Shown: piece by piece, positions 1-12,384 of the stretch | How the letters are laid out: each line of letters begins with the position of its first letter | Numbering within the stretch: the stretch's first letter is position 1 | NCBI RefSeq assembly: GCF_047511655.1 | Contig: NC_133389.1 | Coordinates: 41,461,295-41,525,294 of the forward strand | Direction of reading: 5' to 3' | From: Castor canadensis | Taxonomy: Eukaryota > Chordata > Mammalia > Rodentia > Castoridae | DNA: 64,000 nucleotides | Notes under the pieces: generated by a model | Told to the model about the DNA's origin: nothing | What the model saw: only the letters and a program-made list of their open reading frames with translations | Database searches by the model: none | Program-made: the position numbers and the translations under genes

Positions 1-479
1 GCTATAGATATTAACACCTATAGGCAAAGTAACCATAAGGCTCTCTGTCACTTTTCAAAATTGCTTTATCCTTCCTGGCACACCTAGCAGGGCCCTTCTG
101 ATGTTCATATCATTGTTGATGTTCAGGTCATGCCTTCTAAACCAGATTTATCTCTTACAGAATAAAAGCCTTTAAAACCCAAACCATGACACAACAGGGC
201 CATCAACTTCTGGAAGTGGACGAGATATCCATGACCAATCTTGATTAGGCTAGATGAAGATTCAGGCAATGAATAACCCTGTTCAAGTCCCCAGGGACAG
301 CAATAGAAAAGGGGCAATATTCCTGATAGGTAGGGTCTATAGCCCCTTGTCTGCTTGAAGCACCTACCAAAGATGGACCACCCCCATTCAGCAACCCCAA
401 AAAGAATTTTTGGAATATTGTCCCTCAGAGGGAGTTTGAGGCAGGCTAGATTAAGGATACTCTGGGGCTGCTTCCCCTC

Positions 480-760
480 TTGACTCAAGAGTTCCTCCCG
501 CTAACCCACAGGTGAGAGGAGCCAAGTGATGAAGTGTTGTCTCCCCATCTCCAACTTCAAGGTGGTATAAAAATGATCTACTAAAAGACCCCAACCCTTC
601 TTTTTCTCTTCCCTCACTTGGCAGAATGAGTGACTTCCTTCCCTCAGTAAAGCTATTCTACCTCACCCCATCCACGTGTTCTGCTTAGATTCTTCGATTT
701 GGACCACAAGGACCAAGATCTTTTGAAAACACCATTTGCTGATAACACTTCCAATGAGGC
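480..760 (+). mobile_element. LTR-like remnant of an endogenous retrovirus
   Basis: A TATA-like tataaaa lies at about 566 and an agtaaag polyadenylation-like signal at about 646. The next stretch, cacccc(a)tcc...cgtgt...ttcg..tggacc..aaggaccaagatc, resembles the R-U5 end of gammaretrovirus-type LTRs. The bases upstream (about 120-480) may be internal element sequence, but every frame is broken and I do not assign a gene to them. The open frame on the minus strand at 123-488 is probably a chance reading through this element. The family name is not determined. Confidence 0.45.
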
Positions 761-780
761 AGCTTTCACCATCAACGTGT

Positions 781-3700
781 ACAATCTGAAAAAGCAACAG
801 AGAACTGTCTAACAAGAAACAAATTAACCTAATCATAAACTTTTTTTCAGTTTTCCACTGATTAGAAGCAAATCACTAGGTTTAGCACATACTGTAAAGG
901 AAGTATGAACCACTATCCTCCTATCTCTACCTCCCAAGTAGCTAGAATTACAGATTTGAGCCAAAAGGGCATGAAGTCCAGAATGTGGAGATCATGGAGG
1001 GCCATCTTAGAAGTATGCTTATCACAAGAAGTAAGAAAAACAAGGAAGGTCAGGGCATTTTTTTTTCCATTGCTTCTCTACTTTGATACACATTTGTCAC
1101 AGTGACTGTACGTATCTCTAGCCAGTGATTACTCCACAGCTCCAGCTTTCACTGGTTTCCAGAAATTTTTTTCCTTCATTTGTTATTCACACCAATGGAT
1201 GAAAATCTTTTCCTATAATTCTTCTGTAGTTTCCAGTTGCTCCAACATCTCCTTATTGGTTTCTTTACCCATCCTTCTTCCACAGTTGGTTCATTCTAAA
1301 CCCAACTGAGCTGAATTCTATCTTCTGGATGGATCCTGACTCATGAAAATGGCTTTTACCATTAAAAAAACAAAAAATAAAACTAAACAAAAAAAAAGCC
1401 ACTTAATTTTATGGGATCAAATTTTCCTATTTTTTTAAATTGTTTTTGTTTTCGTTGTCATATTTTGAAAGGTTTTCCCTTCTTTTAGAAAAAGAGATTG
1501 TAGCAAAAATTATTGTCTTCCTTCCATGTCTTATCTCTAGAATGTTTGTAGTCCTACTTATTATACATTTAAATATTTGCTTTAGTAGGAAAGCATAAAC
1601 ACGAAACTGATTTTTCTCTGATGACTACCCATTTATTGTAACACTATTTACTCAACAATATTTATTTTTCTCAATAAGAAATGTCATCCATATCATGCAC
1701 ATAGTAGCACCTCTAGGGCTACCCTTGAACTGATTTTACTCCAAGAGTGGGATTATTGAGATCAATACTGTGAAATTTCCTTTAGGCTATATTGTATCTG
1801 GCAAGCCTTTTGACTGTTATCCACCAAAAGCCTTGCTTTTCGAATTATTGCATATAACTTAGAAAACAAATAGTATTTTAATGGATATACAAGTTTGAAT
1901 TATGATCAATTATATTTCCACTGACTTCATCACAGTTATTAATGTGAACAAGATACCTACAAGTGAATTACCTTTAGAACACTTCCAATTGTGTAGGAAG
2001 GAATTTTTAGATGTTTAATCTCTTTATTTTTGTAATCATGTACATTTCACTTAGACTTAATGATAAAGACAATTGAAATTAATGAACAAAATATAAACAC
2101 AATTTATATGATATCATAATCTTTACAATTCCAAGTACATTAGTACTAAAATAAAGAAGTTTATGTTTTTGTTTTTTACTCTCTGAAAATAGGCTGCCAA
2201 GTATAGTCAAATTTGAATTTCTAATAAATGAGTAATATTTTAGTTTAATGATCTCCCAAATATTTCACAGTACATATTTATGCTGAAATTGATTTCTTAT
2301 TTATTGAATATTTAAATTTTATTTAGCATCTTGATTATTTTTCCCTCCCTAAATCTGGCAACTCCATTCAAAAAAGAAAATGAAAATGCTTCATGAGATA
2401 ATAAGAATATTTCACAGTTAGTTTTTAAATAAATATTTTTAGGTAAAAATTACTATGGTCTTTCCCTGAGTAATATGTTCCTTTTTAAATAAGGTTATAC
2501 TTATATTAATATAAAAATTGCTGTTTGAGAGAAAAAAAATCACAACCTATTTTTTTCCCAGATTCTAATTCATCAAGGTCACTTTCACCTACAAAAGCAT
2601 TTTCAAGTAATTTAAACAGATGGGTAAAGGTGCCAACTACATTCAAAGATTTATCTTGACACAATTTATAGCTTCTGATAAGCTTTTTCCTGTGGTTCTT
2701 TCTCCATGTGACTTAGTTAAGCCATCATCCAGAGGTTAAATACAAGCATTTTCTGACATTTTGAGCCAGTGAAAGGTATTTTCTTCCTTTCATTCATAAA
2801 AAGATCCTGTTGATGCAAATCTAAGCCCATTGAATACCTTAACAATCAGCAGTAGAATTAGAGTGCAGAGCAACAACCTCATATAAAAATGCCTTCTTAT
2901 TTCCCAAGTATTTATTTTTTCCAATGTAATTTTTCAACAATTAAAGTATAATTCCTATGTACCATCTCAGAACACACTTTAGACTCCAAATTTCTTATTT
3001 TTATTTCTTATATGAGTAGAAACTCAAGAGAACAGAGATGACAGGGGTGATGTAACTAATGTACAATATTAAGTCTAATCAGAATTGGCATTATGAATCC
3101 ATCCCCCCATATAACAAATATATCCTATAAAAAATAAAATAACAATGACAATAATAAAGCAAATTAAATTTTAAAACAACTATACAAAACAATATTTTCT
3201 ATGTTAAATGTAGGAGCTTTCCATTGTGATTTGCTCAGTGCTTTTGTGATGGATGCAGAGAAGATAGCTTCTAGTTCTTTCTCATCCTTCTAATTAAATA
3301 CTATCTGAATAAGCTAGGATCTTAATTGAAGCCAAATTATAGTATCAACTTTCAAAGTAAAACTAAAGAGCACAATTTAATCACTGCCTATGTGCAAACT
3401 GACACATCATCATCTCTAAAACTAGAAATTTTATCTCTAAGAGGGAAATATTTTCTCGTTTGAACCTAATCAAAAGTAGAAAACAAAGTTCACAACTGAT
3501 TTATTCATGGACTCATGCTGGCCACATCTGTCGTGTTACACAACTGGACGTCAGTGCCTATGTTATAGAAGCAAATGTTGTTGTACAAGCAGTATCTCTC
3601 CCTAAGATGGAATTTTAAAAATTACAAAATAAGAGCTGTTTGTATAGAGTATTTGATGTTCTTCTAATTATACTGGACTTCACATGAAATTTACTTAATA

Positions 3701-3960
3701 AAGTTCTTACCATCATATCAGAGGTCAATGCTCTGGAAAACATGTTTTTACTAATCCCTCCCCCACCGCTCTTCTTCAACCACTCCCTGCCTAACCTTAA
3801 TTAGGTATATATATCTCTATAATTATTGTACAGTTTCCTCCGAATTCTAATTTCTGGTATACTTCTCTATTTGCCACATCTTATATGATCTTACATTAGG
3901 AAGTATCAGTGTCTTTCATCAATTCCAAATAAGTGAAAGAAAACCACATAATCATAGAAA
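781..3960. other. AT-rich stretch, no gene or repeat recognised
   Basis: I see only short chance open frames, poly-A/T runs (for example near 1365-1400 and 840) and no splice-bounded coding segment. Old, strongly diverged repeats cannot be excluded. Confidence 0.5.
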
Positions 3961-4100
3961 GGCATGGTGGCACAGCCCTGTAATCCCAGCACTTGGTATT
4001 GGAGGCAGGAGAATCATGAATTTAAGGCCATCCTGGGCTATGTAGTGAGACCTTGTTTCAAAAAACAGCCATCTCCAAAACAAAGTGAAACAAAACAAAG
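3961..4100 (+). repeat. B1/Alu-like SINE monomer
   Basis: It matches the 7SL-derived SINE layout: ggcatggtggcacagccctg, taatcccagcact, ggaggcaggagaatcatga, ggccatcctgggcta, then an A-rich tail with caaaacaaa. The RNA polymerase III B box region is present but diverged. Confidence 0.85.
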
Positions 4101-4504
4101 AAAGTGCAAATGCATGAGCTCACAGTAACAGTTATATCATATGAGTATAAAAGTAGTTAAGAGGTCATAATTTTGAAAACTATAAAGATAAAAATCTAGA
4201 GAATGAGAAATGATTTTGGTTTAATAAGGGACAAAAATTCTTGAAATAGAGAAATTGTTATATCAAGATTTATAATCATGTTGGAAATTTTGAAGGAAAC
4301 ATACTTACGTATACTATTTTTCCTATCCATATATATAGTTTCTAATTAAAAATATTTCTCTCTATATATTTCTAACTCTGACTGTATCTATGAATTGTAG
4401 GCATTTCCACAAATTTATCTATAAAATTCCATATAACTGTTATAAAGTATATGTTTTAATAGTATAATTTTTATAGTAACCCTTTTTGCGTTGGTTATTT
4501 TTAC
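4101..4504. other. No feature seen
   Basis: AT-rich sequence between two SINEs. No coding or structural signal is visible to me. Confidence 0.5.
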
Positions 4505-4775
4505 TTTGTTTTTGTTTTCTGTGGTTCTGGGATTAAACCTAGGGTGTTACACATGCTAGGCAAATGCTCTACCATTGAGCTACATACATATTCCCAGCCT
4601 GTATTGGTTATTTTTGGGACAGAGTCTGACTTTCTTCATAGGCTGGCATGGACTTTTGATCCTTCAATTTGTCCTTCTCTGCACAGCTGGGGTAACAGGC
4701 GCACACCACCACACCCAGTTATTGGTTGAGACATTTTTGCCCAAGCTGGTCTTGAATCATGATCCACCATGGAAA
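4505..4775 (-). repeat. ID + B1 composite SINE, antisense
   Basis: The left part (4520-4602) is the reverse of an ID/tRNA-like unit, with ggttctgggattaaacctag, ctaggcaaatgctctaccat and gagctacat...cccagcc. It is followed by the reverse of a B1-like unit (acaggcgcacaccaccaca, ccaagctggtcttgaa). The two open frames across it are by-products of the SINE. Confidence 0.8.
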
Positions 4776-4875
4776 AAAAATGTTTTCTTGATTAAGACAA
4801 TGTATATTATAGACAATGCCCTTTCCTTTTCATACTGCCTTGAAATTGGATGTACTATAATCAGGTACTAAGAGA

Positions 4876-6550
4876 ACCAAGGTGCTATACCTGATTGGGT
4901 ACAGAGAATACCCCTGGCTCCTTACAGGTATCAGTGAACAATTGGACTAGTTACAGTAAACTTTTACCTTCTGATTTCTTGATGAGTTAGTAGCCAGTAC
5001 TTTTATTGTTATTCAGCATTGGTCATTCACTTGTTTGAAGTAGAAGCAATTTTGACCTTATTGAAGCAAGTACTTGGATATGGGTCTAAAAATAATAGAC
5101 CATAAAATGTGATTATGAGTGATGGAAGATGATAGGAATGTGGGCAGAGTAGATGCAGGAATTTTAAGCTCAAAATTGTGTGATCCTTTAAAGTTTATTG
5201 ACTAGTGTATCATTATCATTTGATGTACCTTGGGACTTGGACTCTGTGCTAATGGGTCCTAAAGAGTGAAGAGAAATGGCAGAAGGAAAAAGCTAATGAT
5301 TGGTTTTATAGCCTTTCCTCAAGTTTCATCTGGTGATTTGACTCATCTGGGTAAATTCTCTGACAACATCAATTCAAGGAGTTGTTGATAGATTATACAA
5401 AGTTGATCTAAGATACACAAAGATTTGGTCAAGTATAACCTATGGGGACCAGCTTTTGTACTTACTCCTTGAGTCTGATGATATATATGTCCAGAAGCTA
5501 AATGCTGTATTTGGGAATCATGAGACTTCTTTGCTGGAGTTACAGTATTACTTCTTGTTCTTTATTCCTTTTTAAAGTCAAGTAAACATGCTGCTGAGTG
5601 AAGATTATTAATGCCTCATTAGTCTAATTATGGAAAAATCCAAAAGATAGTCAGGTAATGCTTATCACTTAATGATTTTTAGCTGTTCCCTACAAGAACT
5701 GTATAAATTGAGTCTCCATCTAGTCTATCAGAAAGCAGAAAGGGTAGAAAATACAGCTTTTTCTTAAATTGTAAGTTGAAGTCTTAAATGTTAAAAAAGA
5801 ACTTTTTTTTGACTATTGTTTTACTCAAGGCTGAAATCCACAACAGAGGCAGGAAATTCTTAGCCTTTGCATGGTTATTAGACTGGGGTCTTTAGCAGCA
5901 GAAAATGGGGTTAATGCATCATCTTCCCAGTAAACCCTAGACTTTCAAAGTGCATTTACTTGGAAGCCATTAAGCAAAAGAAGCAGAGAATAGATTGATA
6001 TATTAAACAGGTAAAAGAGAAGATTCTTCAGGTTTATTGGTTGTACTTAGACAATGACCATGTTGATAGTTACTTAAAAATGACAAAGCACACAGTTTAA
6101 GCTTATTAACTTTTTGAGAAGAATGTATTGTCAAAAATTACCAGACCAGGGCAAAAACAACCTATGATTTTTAGAAACTATGGCATTTCCTGAAGATAAA
6201 TTCAGTTCTGGACAGGATGAGTTTGAAGGTTGAGTAATATCATGAGTGTATATATGAGTGGGATTTGTTACTTTTAACAAATTCCAACTTGCTTAGTGAC
6301 AAAAGCTTTGCTAATGTTGTCCAATGGCTGATAGATAAAACCAAGCTAATGCATAAATGGTTTGGAAGAAATGATAATGACAGGACAGAAGACTTGTAGA
6401 AAATAAAAATTTAAGAATAAAGTAAAGGAGGCTATCAAAAACAACAAAAGCATGGAAAGAGAGACTGCAAATATAGGAAGAAGAGTTACACATATTGGAT
6501 TAGCACAGACACAAAGGGAAAACATTAGGCCTTCAATTTTGTAAAACTTA
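4876..6550. other. No gene recognised
   Basis: Unclassified intergenic sequence. Only short chance frames are present. Confidence 0.5.
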
Positions 6551-6552
6551 AA

Positions 6553-8390
6553 TTTCTTTTTTTTTGTTTCCAAGATATTTTATTTATTTATTACATCTTT
6601 ATTATTTATACCCTTATTCATATGTGTATACACTATGTGGGTCACCTCTTCTCCCTGCCCCCAGCTTCCTAACCTCTTTCCCCTACCCCCCAACCCCCTC
6701 TCTTCCAGGTAGAGCCCGTTGCTGCCCTCTTGTTCTCTAATTTTATTGAAAAGATAAGAGATAATAAGAAAGTCATAGCACTTTTGCTAGTTGGAGATAG
6801 AGATATTTATACAGAGTGATTGCTAGCATTGCTTCCATGCATATGTGTATTACAACCCACACTGGTTCATTTCTACCAGACTTCTTTGCTTCTTTTTTCC
6901 ATAGTGGCCTCTGCCAGTTTAAGATTACTTTATTCGCTCCTCTACAGTGAGCATCTCAACCACATTCAAGTTTTAGGTTTCCTGCCCTTTCCCTATTCCT
7001 CCTGTGAGCATTCTCCCTTTAGTGTGTGACCCATGTCCAATAATATTGCTGCATTTGTTTTAGGTCTATAGTTCGCATATCAGGGAGAACATGCAATTTT
7101 TGGCTTTCTGAGCCTGGCTAACTTTGCTTAAGATGATTTTCTCCAGTTCCATCCATTTACTTGTGAATGACAAAATTTCATTCTTTCTGGCTGAATAAAA
7201 TTCCATTCTGAATAAATAGCACATTTTCTTAATCCATTTGTTGGTAGTGGGGCATCTTTGTTGTTTCCATAGCTTGGCTATTATAAATAGTGCTGCAATA
7301 AACATGGGTGTGCAAGTGCCTTTGGAATAACCTGAGTTACATCCCTTTGGGTATATCCCTAGGAGTGGTATTGCTGGATCATATAGCTGATCTACGTTTA
7401 GTTTTTTAAGAAGACTCCATGTTGTTTTCCACGGTGGTTGTACTTTTTCCCACATCCTATCCAACATTTGTTGTGGTTGGTGTTCTTGATGATAGCTATT
7501 CTAACAGGAATGAGGTGGAATCTTAGTGTGCCTTTGATTTGCACTTCCTTTATGACAAGGGATCATGAATATTTTTTCATGTGTTTTTTTAGCCATTTGG
7601 TCTTCTTCCTTTGAAAAGTTTTGCCTAAGTTCAGTTGCCCACTTCTTTATTGGTTCATTGATTTTAGGGGAGTTCAGCTTTTTGAGCTACCTGTAAATTC
7701 TGGTTATCAGTTCTTTGTCTGATGTATAGACAACAAATATTTTCTCCCACTCTGTGGGTGGTCTCTTCGATATAGAGACCATTTCTTTTATTGTGCAGAA
7801 GCTTTTTAGTTTCATGTAGTCCCATTTGTCCATCTTTTCTCTTAGTTGCTGGAGTTCTACTGAGGAAGTACTTGTCTATACCTATTCCTTCCAGAGTATT
7901 CCCTGCTTTTTCCTGTACTAACTTCAAGGTTTTGGGTTTGATATTAACGTCCTTAATCCACTTTGAGTTGATACTGTACAGGGTGATAGGCATGGATCTT
8001 GTTTCAGTTCTGTGGGCAGATAACCACTTTTCCCAACAACATTTGTTGAAGAGGCTGTCTATTCTCCATTGTATGTTTTTGGCACCTATGTCAAAAATAA
8101 GGTGGACATATCTGTATGGATTCATACCCTCTGTTACATTGGTCTTCATGTCTGTTTTTTGCCAGTACCATGATCTTTTTACTGCTATGGTTGTATAGTA
8201 TGGTTTGAATTAGGGTGTTGTGAAACCTCCAGCATTGCTCTTTTTGCTGAGTATTGCCTTGGCTATTCGAGGTCTCTTGTGTTTCCAAATGAACTTTAGG
8301 GTAGATTTTTTCAATCTCTGTGATGAATGTCAATGTGATTTTGATAGGATTTGCACTGAAAATGTAGATTGCTTTTTGTAGCATAGCCCC
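6553..8390 (-). mobile_element. L1 retrotransposon, 3' UTR and end of ORF2
   Basis: A poly-T start (about 6554), an inverted 3' UTR with a pyrimidine-rich tract (cctaccccccaaccccc) and then ORF2 remnants place this L1 on the minus strand. Broken reading frames at 7066-7467 and 7664-8149 show the conserved ORF2 C-terminal region (for example [10 protein letters not shown] and KWIKKM), interrupted by stops and frameshifts. Homology to the other two L1 copies in the window stops at about 8390. From there the sequence changes to L1 5' UTR, so ORF1, the endonuclease and the reverse transcriptase core are missing. The element is not functional. Confidence 0.9.
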
Positions 8391-9322
8391 ATCCCCTTTC
8401 TCCAGGGCAGGTTCAGTGTTCTACCCCTCCCTCTGTTGTTGTATTAGATTACTGTTTGCTATTTATGTTTTTCAGTTTTGTGGGGCAGTTTGGTTTTGAA
8501 TGCTGCCCTCTAGTTCAAGAGATCAGCTCTGGGATCTACTACCTGTCCTGCTTTGGGAGGTGGCTTTGTCATTCTGCCCTAGCTCCCAGCCTTTGCTGCT
8601 TACCTGTGTTTGTTCACTAAGAGTTCAGTGCTGAGAGTTTAGCTCCTTGACCCAACACTTTCTCCAGGGCCAGGTTCCGCATTCTACCCCTGCCCCCACT
8701 GTAAGTGTTAGATTACAGTTTGTTGTTTATGTGTTTCAGTTTTGTTGAGCGGGGAGGGTTCAGTCTGCCCAGGGGCTGTGCTGGTTTATGTTCCCGGGGC
8801 TGGGTGGGGGAGTCAGTAGGGGAGTTGTGTGTGGTGTGTGAAGCTCACCTATTTATCTGCCAATTCACGAGCAGGCAGATTTGGAGCCAGCAGCGGTGGG
8901 GAGAAATGTCACCAATGTTTCTCAGGGCAGTGCTGTGTGGGGAGGCTTTCTATGGGTTAGGGGTTCAGGATGTCACAGAGTTTGATTCTGATTGTCTTCA
9001 GCTTGATGGAAGAAGGAGAGGAGAAGGAAAAAGAAAAAAAAAAAAAAAAGGAGAAACAGCTGGGGGAGAGGTTTTTCCCAGGGTCTGACCTGCCTTGCTG
9101 GCTGTGTCATAGGTCACAGCTGTTAGGTGCAATTAAAGGCTGATTCAAGGGTCAGTCTCTGAATTTTTTTTTTTTTCTGCACCTAATGTGATGGTGGTTG
9201 TTATTTTGGCTAGAAGCAATCTGTAATTACCCAAGTGTAGCGCCGATGTCTCATGGAGGTTTCTGGAGTCATGAAGCTTAGGCTTTTTGATTTTGTACCC
9301 TAGCCACCATCTTGGATCCTCC
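8391..9322 (-). mobile_element. L1 5' UTR fragment joined to ORF2 end
   Basis: Read on the minus strand, it begins ggaggatccaagatggtgg (plus-strand end near 9322). That is the hallmark of an L1 5' end (compare the ggagccaagatgg start of primate L1). The interior is GC-richer than its surroundings and contains a purine run at about 9022-9050. A 95-bp segment occurs twice, starting near 8397 and 8659, as in monomeric L1 promoters. The plus-strand open frame at 8705-9088 is a by-product. Same strand as the ORF2 piece next to it, so both are probably one internally deleted element. Confidence 0.7.
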
Positions 9323-9729
9323 TGATAAATTTCTTGAAGGCTTTAAAGACCTTCATAGTGTAAGAGCATCAAGGGTCAGCTATAAAATTTGTTTCATTGA
9401 TTTTATTGTTACAATTTAGTCCTAAAACTTTGTTAGTTATATTTCTTTCTGTATGTATTAATTTTCAATACATGAAATTGTTTATAAAAGTAAAGAAAAC
9501 TCAAGTGGAGGAATTATCTAGAGTAAGAAAACTGATCATATAAAGGAAGGTAGAAAAGAAGAGGTGCAAGTGTGGGTAATTTTCTGGAGAAAGACGGATA
9601 GAAATTTGAGAATGTTTGATCTTGGAACCTGGCTTTCTTTCCTAATGAATTTTAAGGCAGTTAAGGGATTAAAGGATATAAAATATAGCTTTAGCTGAGC
9701 AGTGATGGTATGAATGAGAAAGGGAATTA
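9323..9729. other. No feature seen
   Basis: Unclassified sequence between an L1 and a SINE. Confidence 0.5.
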
Positions 9730-9743
9730 AAAAGTAATAAATA

Positions 9744-9906
9744 GCCAGGCACCATTAACTCACACCTGTAATCCTAGTTACTCAGGAGGCAAAGTTCAGG
9801 AGGATCTCTCCGGGCAAATAGTTTGCAAAACCCCATCTTGAAAATACCCATAAAAACAAGGGCTGGTGGAGTGGCTCAAGGTGAAGGCTCAAGCACCACA
9901 AAAAAG
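9744..9906 (+). repeat. Dimeric B1-ID SINE with target-site duplication
   Basis: The left half is B1-like (cacacctgtaatcctagtta, ctcaggaggc) and the right half ID-like (ggctggtggagtggctcaag). It is flanked by a perfect 14-bp direct repeat, aaaagtaataaata, at 9730-9743 and 9907-9920, the footprint of LINE-driven insertion. It is one of the younger SINEs here. Confidence 0.9.
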
Positions 9907-9920
9907 AAAAGTAATAAATA

Positions 9921-10866
9921 AAATGATTTTTGTGTGGCATTGACTGCTCAGAAACAATGGACACTATAACCTGACTTAATCTCAATCCAAATAAGATTCA
10001 CTCTTACACTTCTATTTTCTTATGTGATCCCAAATATTAAATGGAAATTTTGCTTTTCTTAGTGTCTCATTTTCTTCTTCCACTTCTTTCATTTAACATG
10101 GCACACTAAAGCAGAATGGTGTTACCACTATAGTGTTAAGAATATAGATATTTATGTTGAATCATTCTTTTTATTATGCATGCAGGAGTCTTTTCATCAT
10201 GGATTTGCCTACTGATATATATTTCCTATTAAATAAACATATTTCTGCCAGTGGGCATTGCTGTGACCAGAATAGATTACAAAAAATAAATGAACATCTC
10301 TCTCTCTCTCTCTGTCTTGCTTTTCTCTTTTCTCTCTTTCATCTTCCCCCTACACATACTCACTGAAATATCTTTATTGCTTTTGAGAACTGGCAAATAG
10401 ACACCAAAGTCTGCTGAGGGCAAAATTTGCTATTTACATATTAAACAGGCTGCTGTAATTTATACTGCTGCCGTTTTGCCTTGTAACTGGATTTGTCAGC
10501 TGTACTTCATTAGTGGCTTAATAGTACACAATGTTTTCCTTAACCTTCAGAGCTGTGATGATTTTGGTTTTTGTATCATTGCTGCTCTAAATTATGTTTA
10601 GGATTATGAATTTAGTGTGTGAGACTATTTATTTTTCAGAGTTCCTCTTCAATGAAAGTGATGTGCACTAGGTAAAGAGTGGGTTGGGAGCAGGGAATTG
10701 AGATGCTTAGAGATACACTCTGGGATCATTAATCTGATTAATCTATCAGGACTGTGGAGGACAGAATGGCATCTATATCATTTGGCAACCAACTGGATGT
10801 GGAGTGGGCTAGGGTGTGAGATGGTGAAACAAAGTCTACAAATGTGATTCCAAGTATTTGGGACTC
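9921..10866. other. No gene; short CT microsatellite
   Basis: A (TC)n run of about 16 bases at 10298-10313 is followed by a CT-rich stretch to about 10340. The rest is unclassified. Confidence 0.6.
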
Positions 10867-11040
10867 AGTCAGGCAATGTGACTCATGCCTGAATCATAGC
10901 TACTTGAGAGGCATAGTTTGGATGGCTTCTGGCAAAAACTTCACCAACCACCATCTCAACCAATAAAAGCTGCGTGTGGAGGTTTACCTTTGTTATCCCA
11001 GTTATGCAGGAATCATAAATAGGAAGATGTGGTCCATACA
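10867..11040 (+). repeat. Diverged dimeric SINE
   Basis: B1-like text (caggcaatgtgactcatgcc, tagctacttgagaggc) is followed by a second B1-like half (ttgttatcccagttatgc). Strongly diverged, so older than the copy at 9744. Confidence 0.65.
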
Positions 11041-12175
11041 GGAGTATCATGTTTGAGAAAGATGCTTAGTGTGTTTTTAAGATATGTCCAATTTTCTTAA
11101 GAATTTCCTTGTAGAGAAATTCTGACTATTAAACATTTTGGTTCTGCATTTAAGAGGGAGTCTGGGAATGACATGGGAAGAGTTGCTTCTCTGAACTTTA
11201 TAAATTGACATATTTTCAACAAATTTTAATATGTGCTGTTTGTACATGTTGTTGAAAACAAGACACCAAAGAAAATACTGTTTTCTCAGTACTTGTGACA
11301 ATAAGATTCTGCTGGGGTCTATCAGAACTCACTCTCAACTCTCTTGCTTTCTGGCTAGCAGCTTAAGGCAAAGAGATCATGAATGTGAACTCTGAATAAT
11401 GACTGTCAGGTTTGGCACTGAGTCTTTGTGGCATGTTGACATTCCTAGATACTTTCTTTTGGATCTTTCTATATCTACAGCCCTTATGAATGAATGCCCT
11501 GGTGGAAGTATAGAATTTTGCCTAGTCAATGAAACTCTCTGTCCTCTGCTACCTCGATCTCTAAGTTCAGTGCTTCAACTGCCTTGGATAAGCCCCCACT
11601 GCTCTGTTCAGTGAGACCACCACTACATTTGAGTCTTCATTCTTGAGCTACAGTTGGGAAAGTTCTCCCTGGTAGAATATGTGCAAACATACAGCTCAAC
11701 TCATGTTTTCCCTTTCTCTTGTAGATTAAGATCCTCCTTTGCTCATTTCTAATGATCCAAGAGAGATGTGACTTATATATTTTGTCCAGTTTATTCTTAT
11801 TTACAGTGGAAATGAAAATCTTATAGTAACAATGCCTTTATGACTGGGAACAACCCTCCCTAGAGATGTTCAACAAAAATTTTAACAAATAAATATTGTT
11901 GTGCAGCTTAAAAATTTAGCAAATATATATGTCTCCAGTGTACAACATGATGTTTTCCAGAGTACATCTGTCTAGCAAAATGATTACTATAGTTAAACAG
12001 ATTAGTATATTCCTTTCCTTGCATAGGTACCTCTTTTTTTCCTTTGGTGAATGGTGATAGTACCTGAACTCTCTCAGCAAACTTCTAGTATGTAATGCAA
12101 TATTACTTGTTAAGGTCATAGTTAGATTTCTAAACTTCCTTATCCTAAATAGCTGCAACTTTGTGCCTTTGACCA
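11041..12175. other. No gene recognised
   Basis: Only chance open frames (for example 11077-11301 minus, 11399-11614 plus), without splice context or recognisable domains. Confidence 0.5.
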
Positions 12176-12380
12176 ACATTTCCATCCCTGGTAACCCTTG
12201 ATCTATTCTCTGCTTCTATGCATTTGACTTTTAAAAATTCCACATATAAATGAGATTATGCATCATTTTTCTTTCTGTATCTGGCTAATTTCATTTAGCA
12301 TCTTCTCCTCCAGATTCATCCATGTTGTTGCCAATGGCAGGATCTCCCTCTTTGTTAAGACTGAATAAAATACCCCAATT
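12176..12380 (-). repeat. Old L1 3' region fragment
   Basis: The plus strand shows the reverse of an ancient L1 3' end: a variant of tctattctctgcttctatg, then ccacatataaatgagatta, a variant of ctgtatctggctaatttcat, and ccagattcatccatgttg. Similar text occurs at 44.7 and 53.6 kb. Confidence 0.7.
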
Positions 12381-12384
12381 CATT

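Noticed and set aside
123..488. 121-codon minus-strand frame
   Set aside because: It lies in probable retroelement sequence next to an LTR-like segment and has no recognisable domain.
4520..4602. tRNA-like segment, possible tRNA gene
   Set aside because: It is the tRNA-derived half of an ID-type SINE. It is diverged, lacks a full cloverleaf, and is attached to a B1 unit.
8705..9088. 127-codon plus-strand frame rich in Gly and Lys
   Set aside because: It reads antisense through the L1 5' UTR and ends in a purine low-complexity run.
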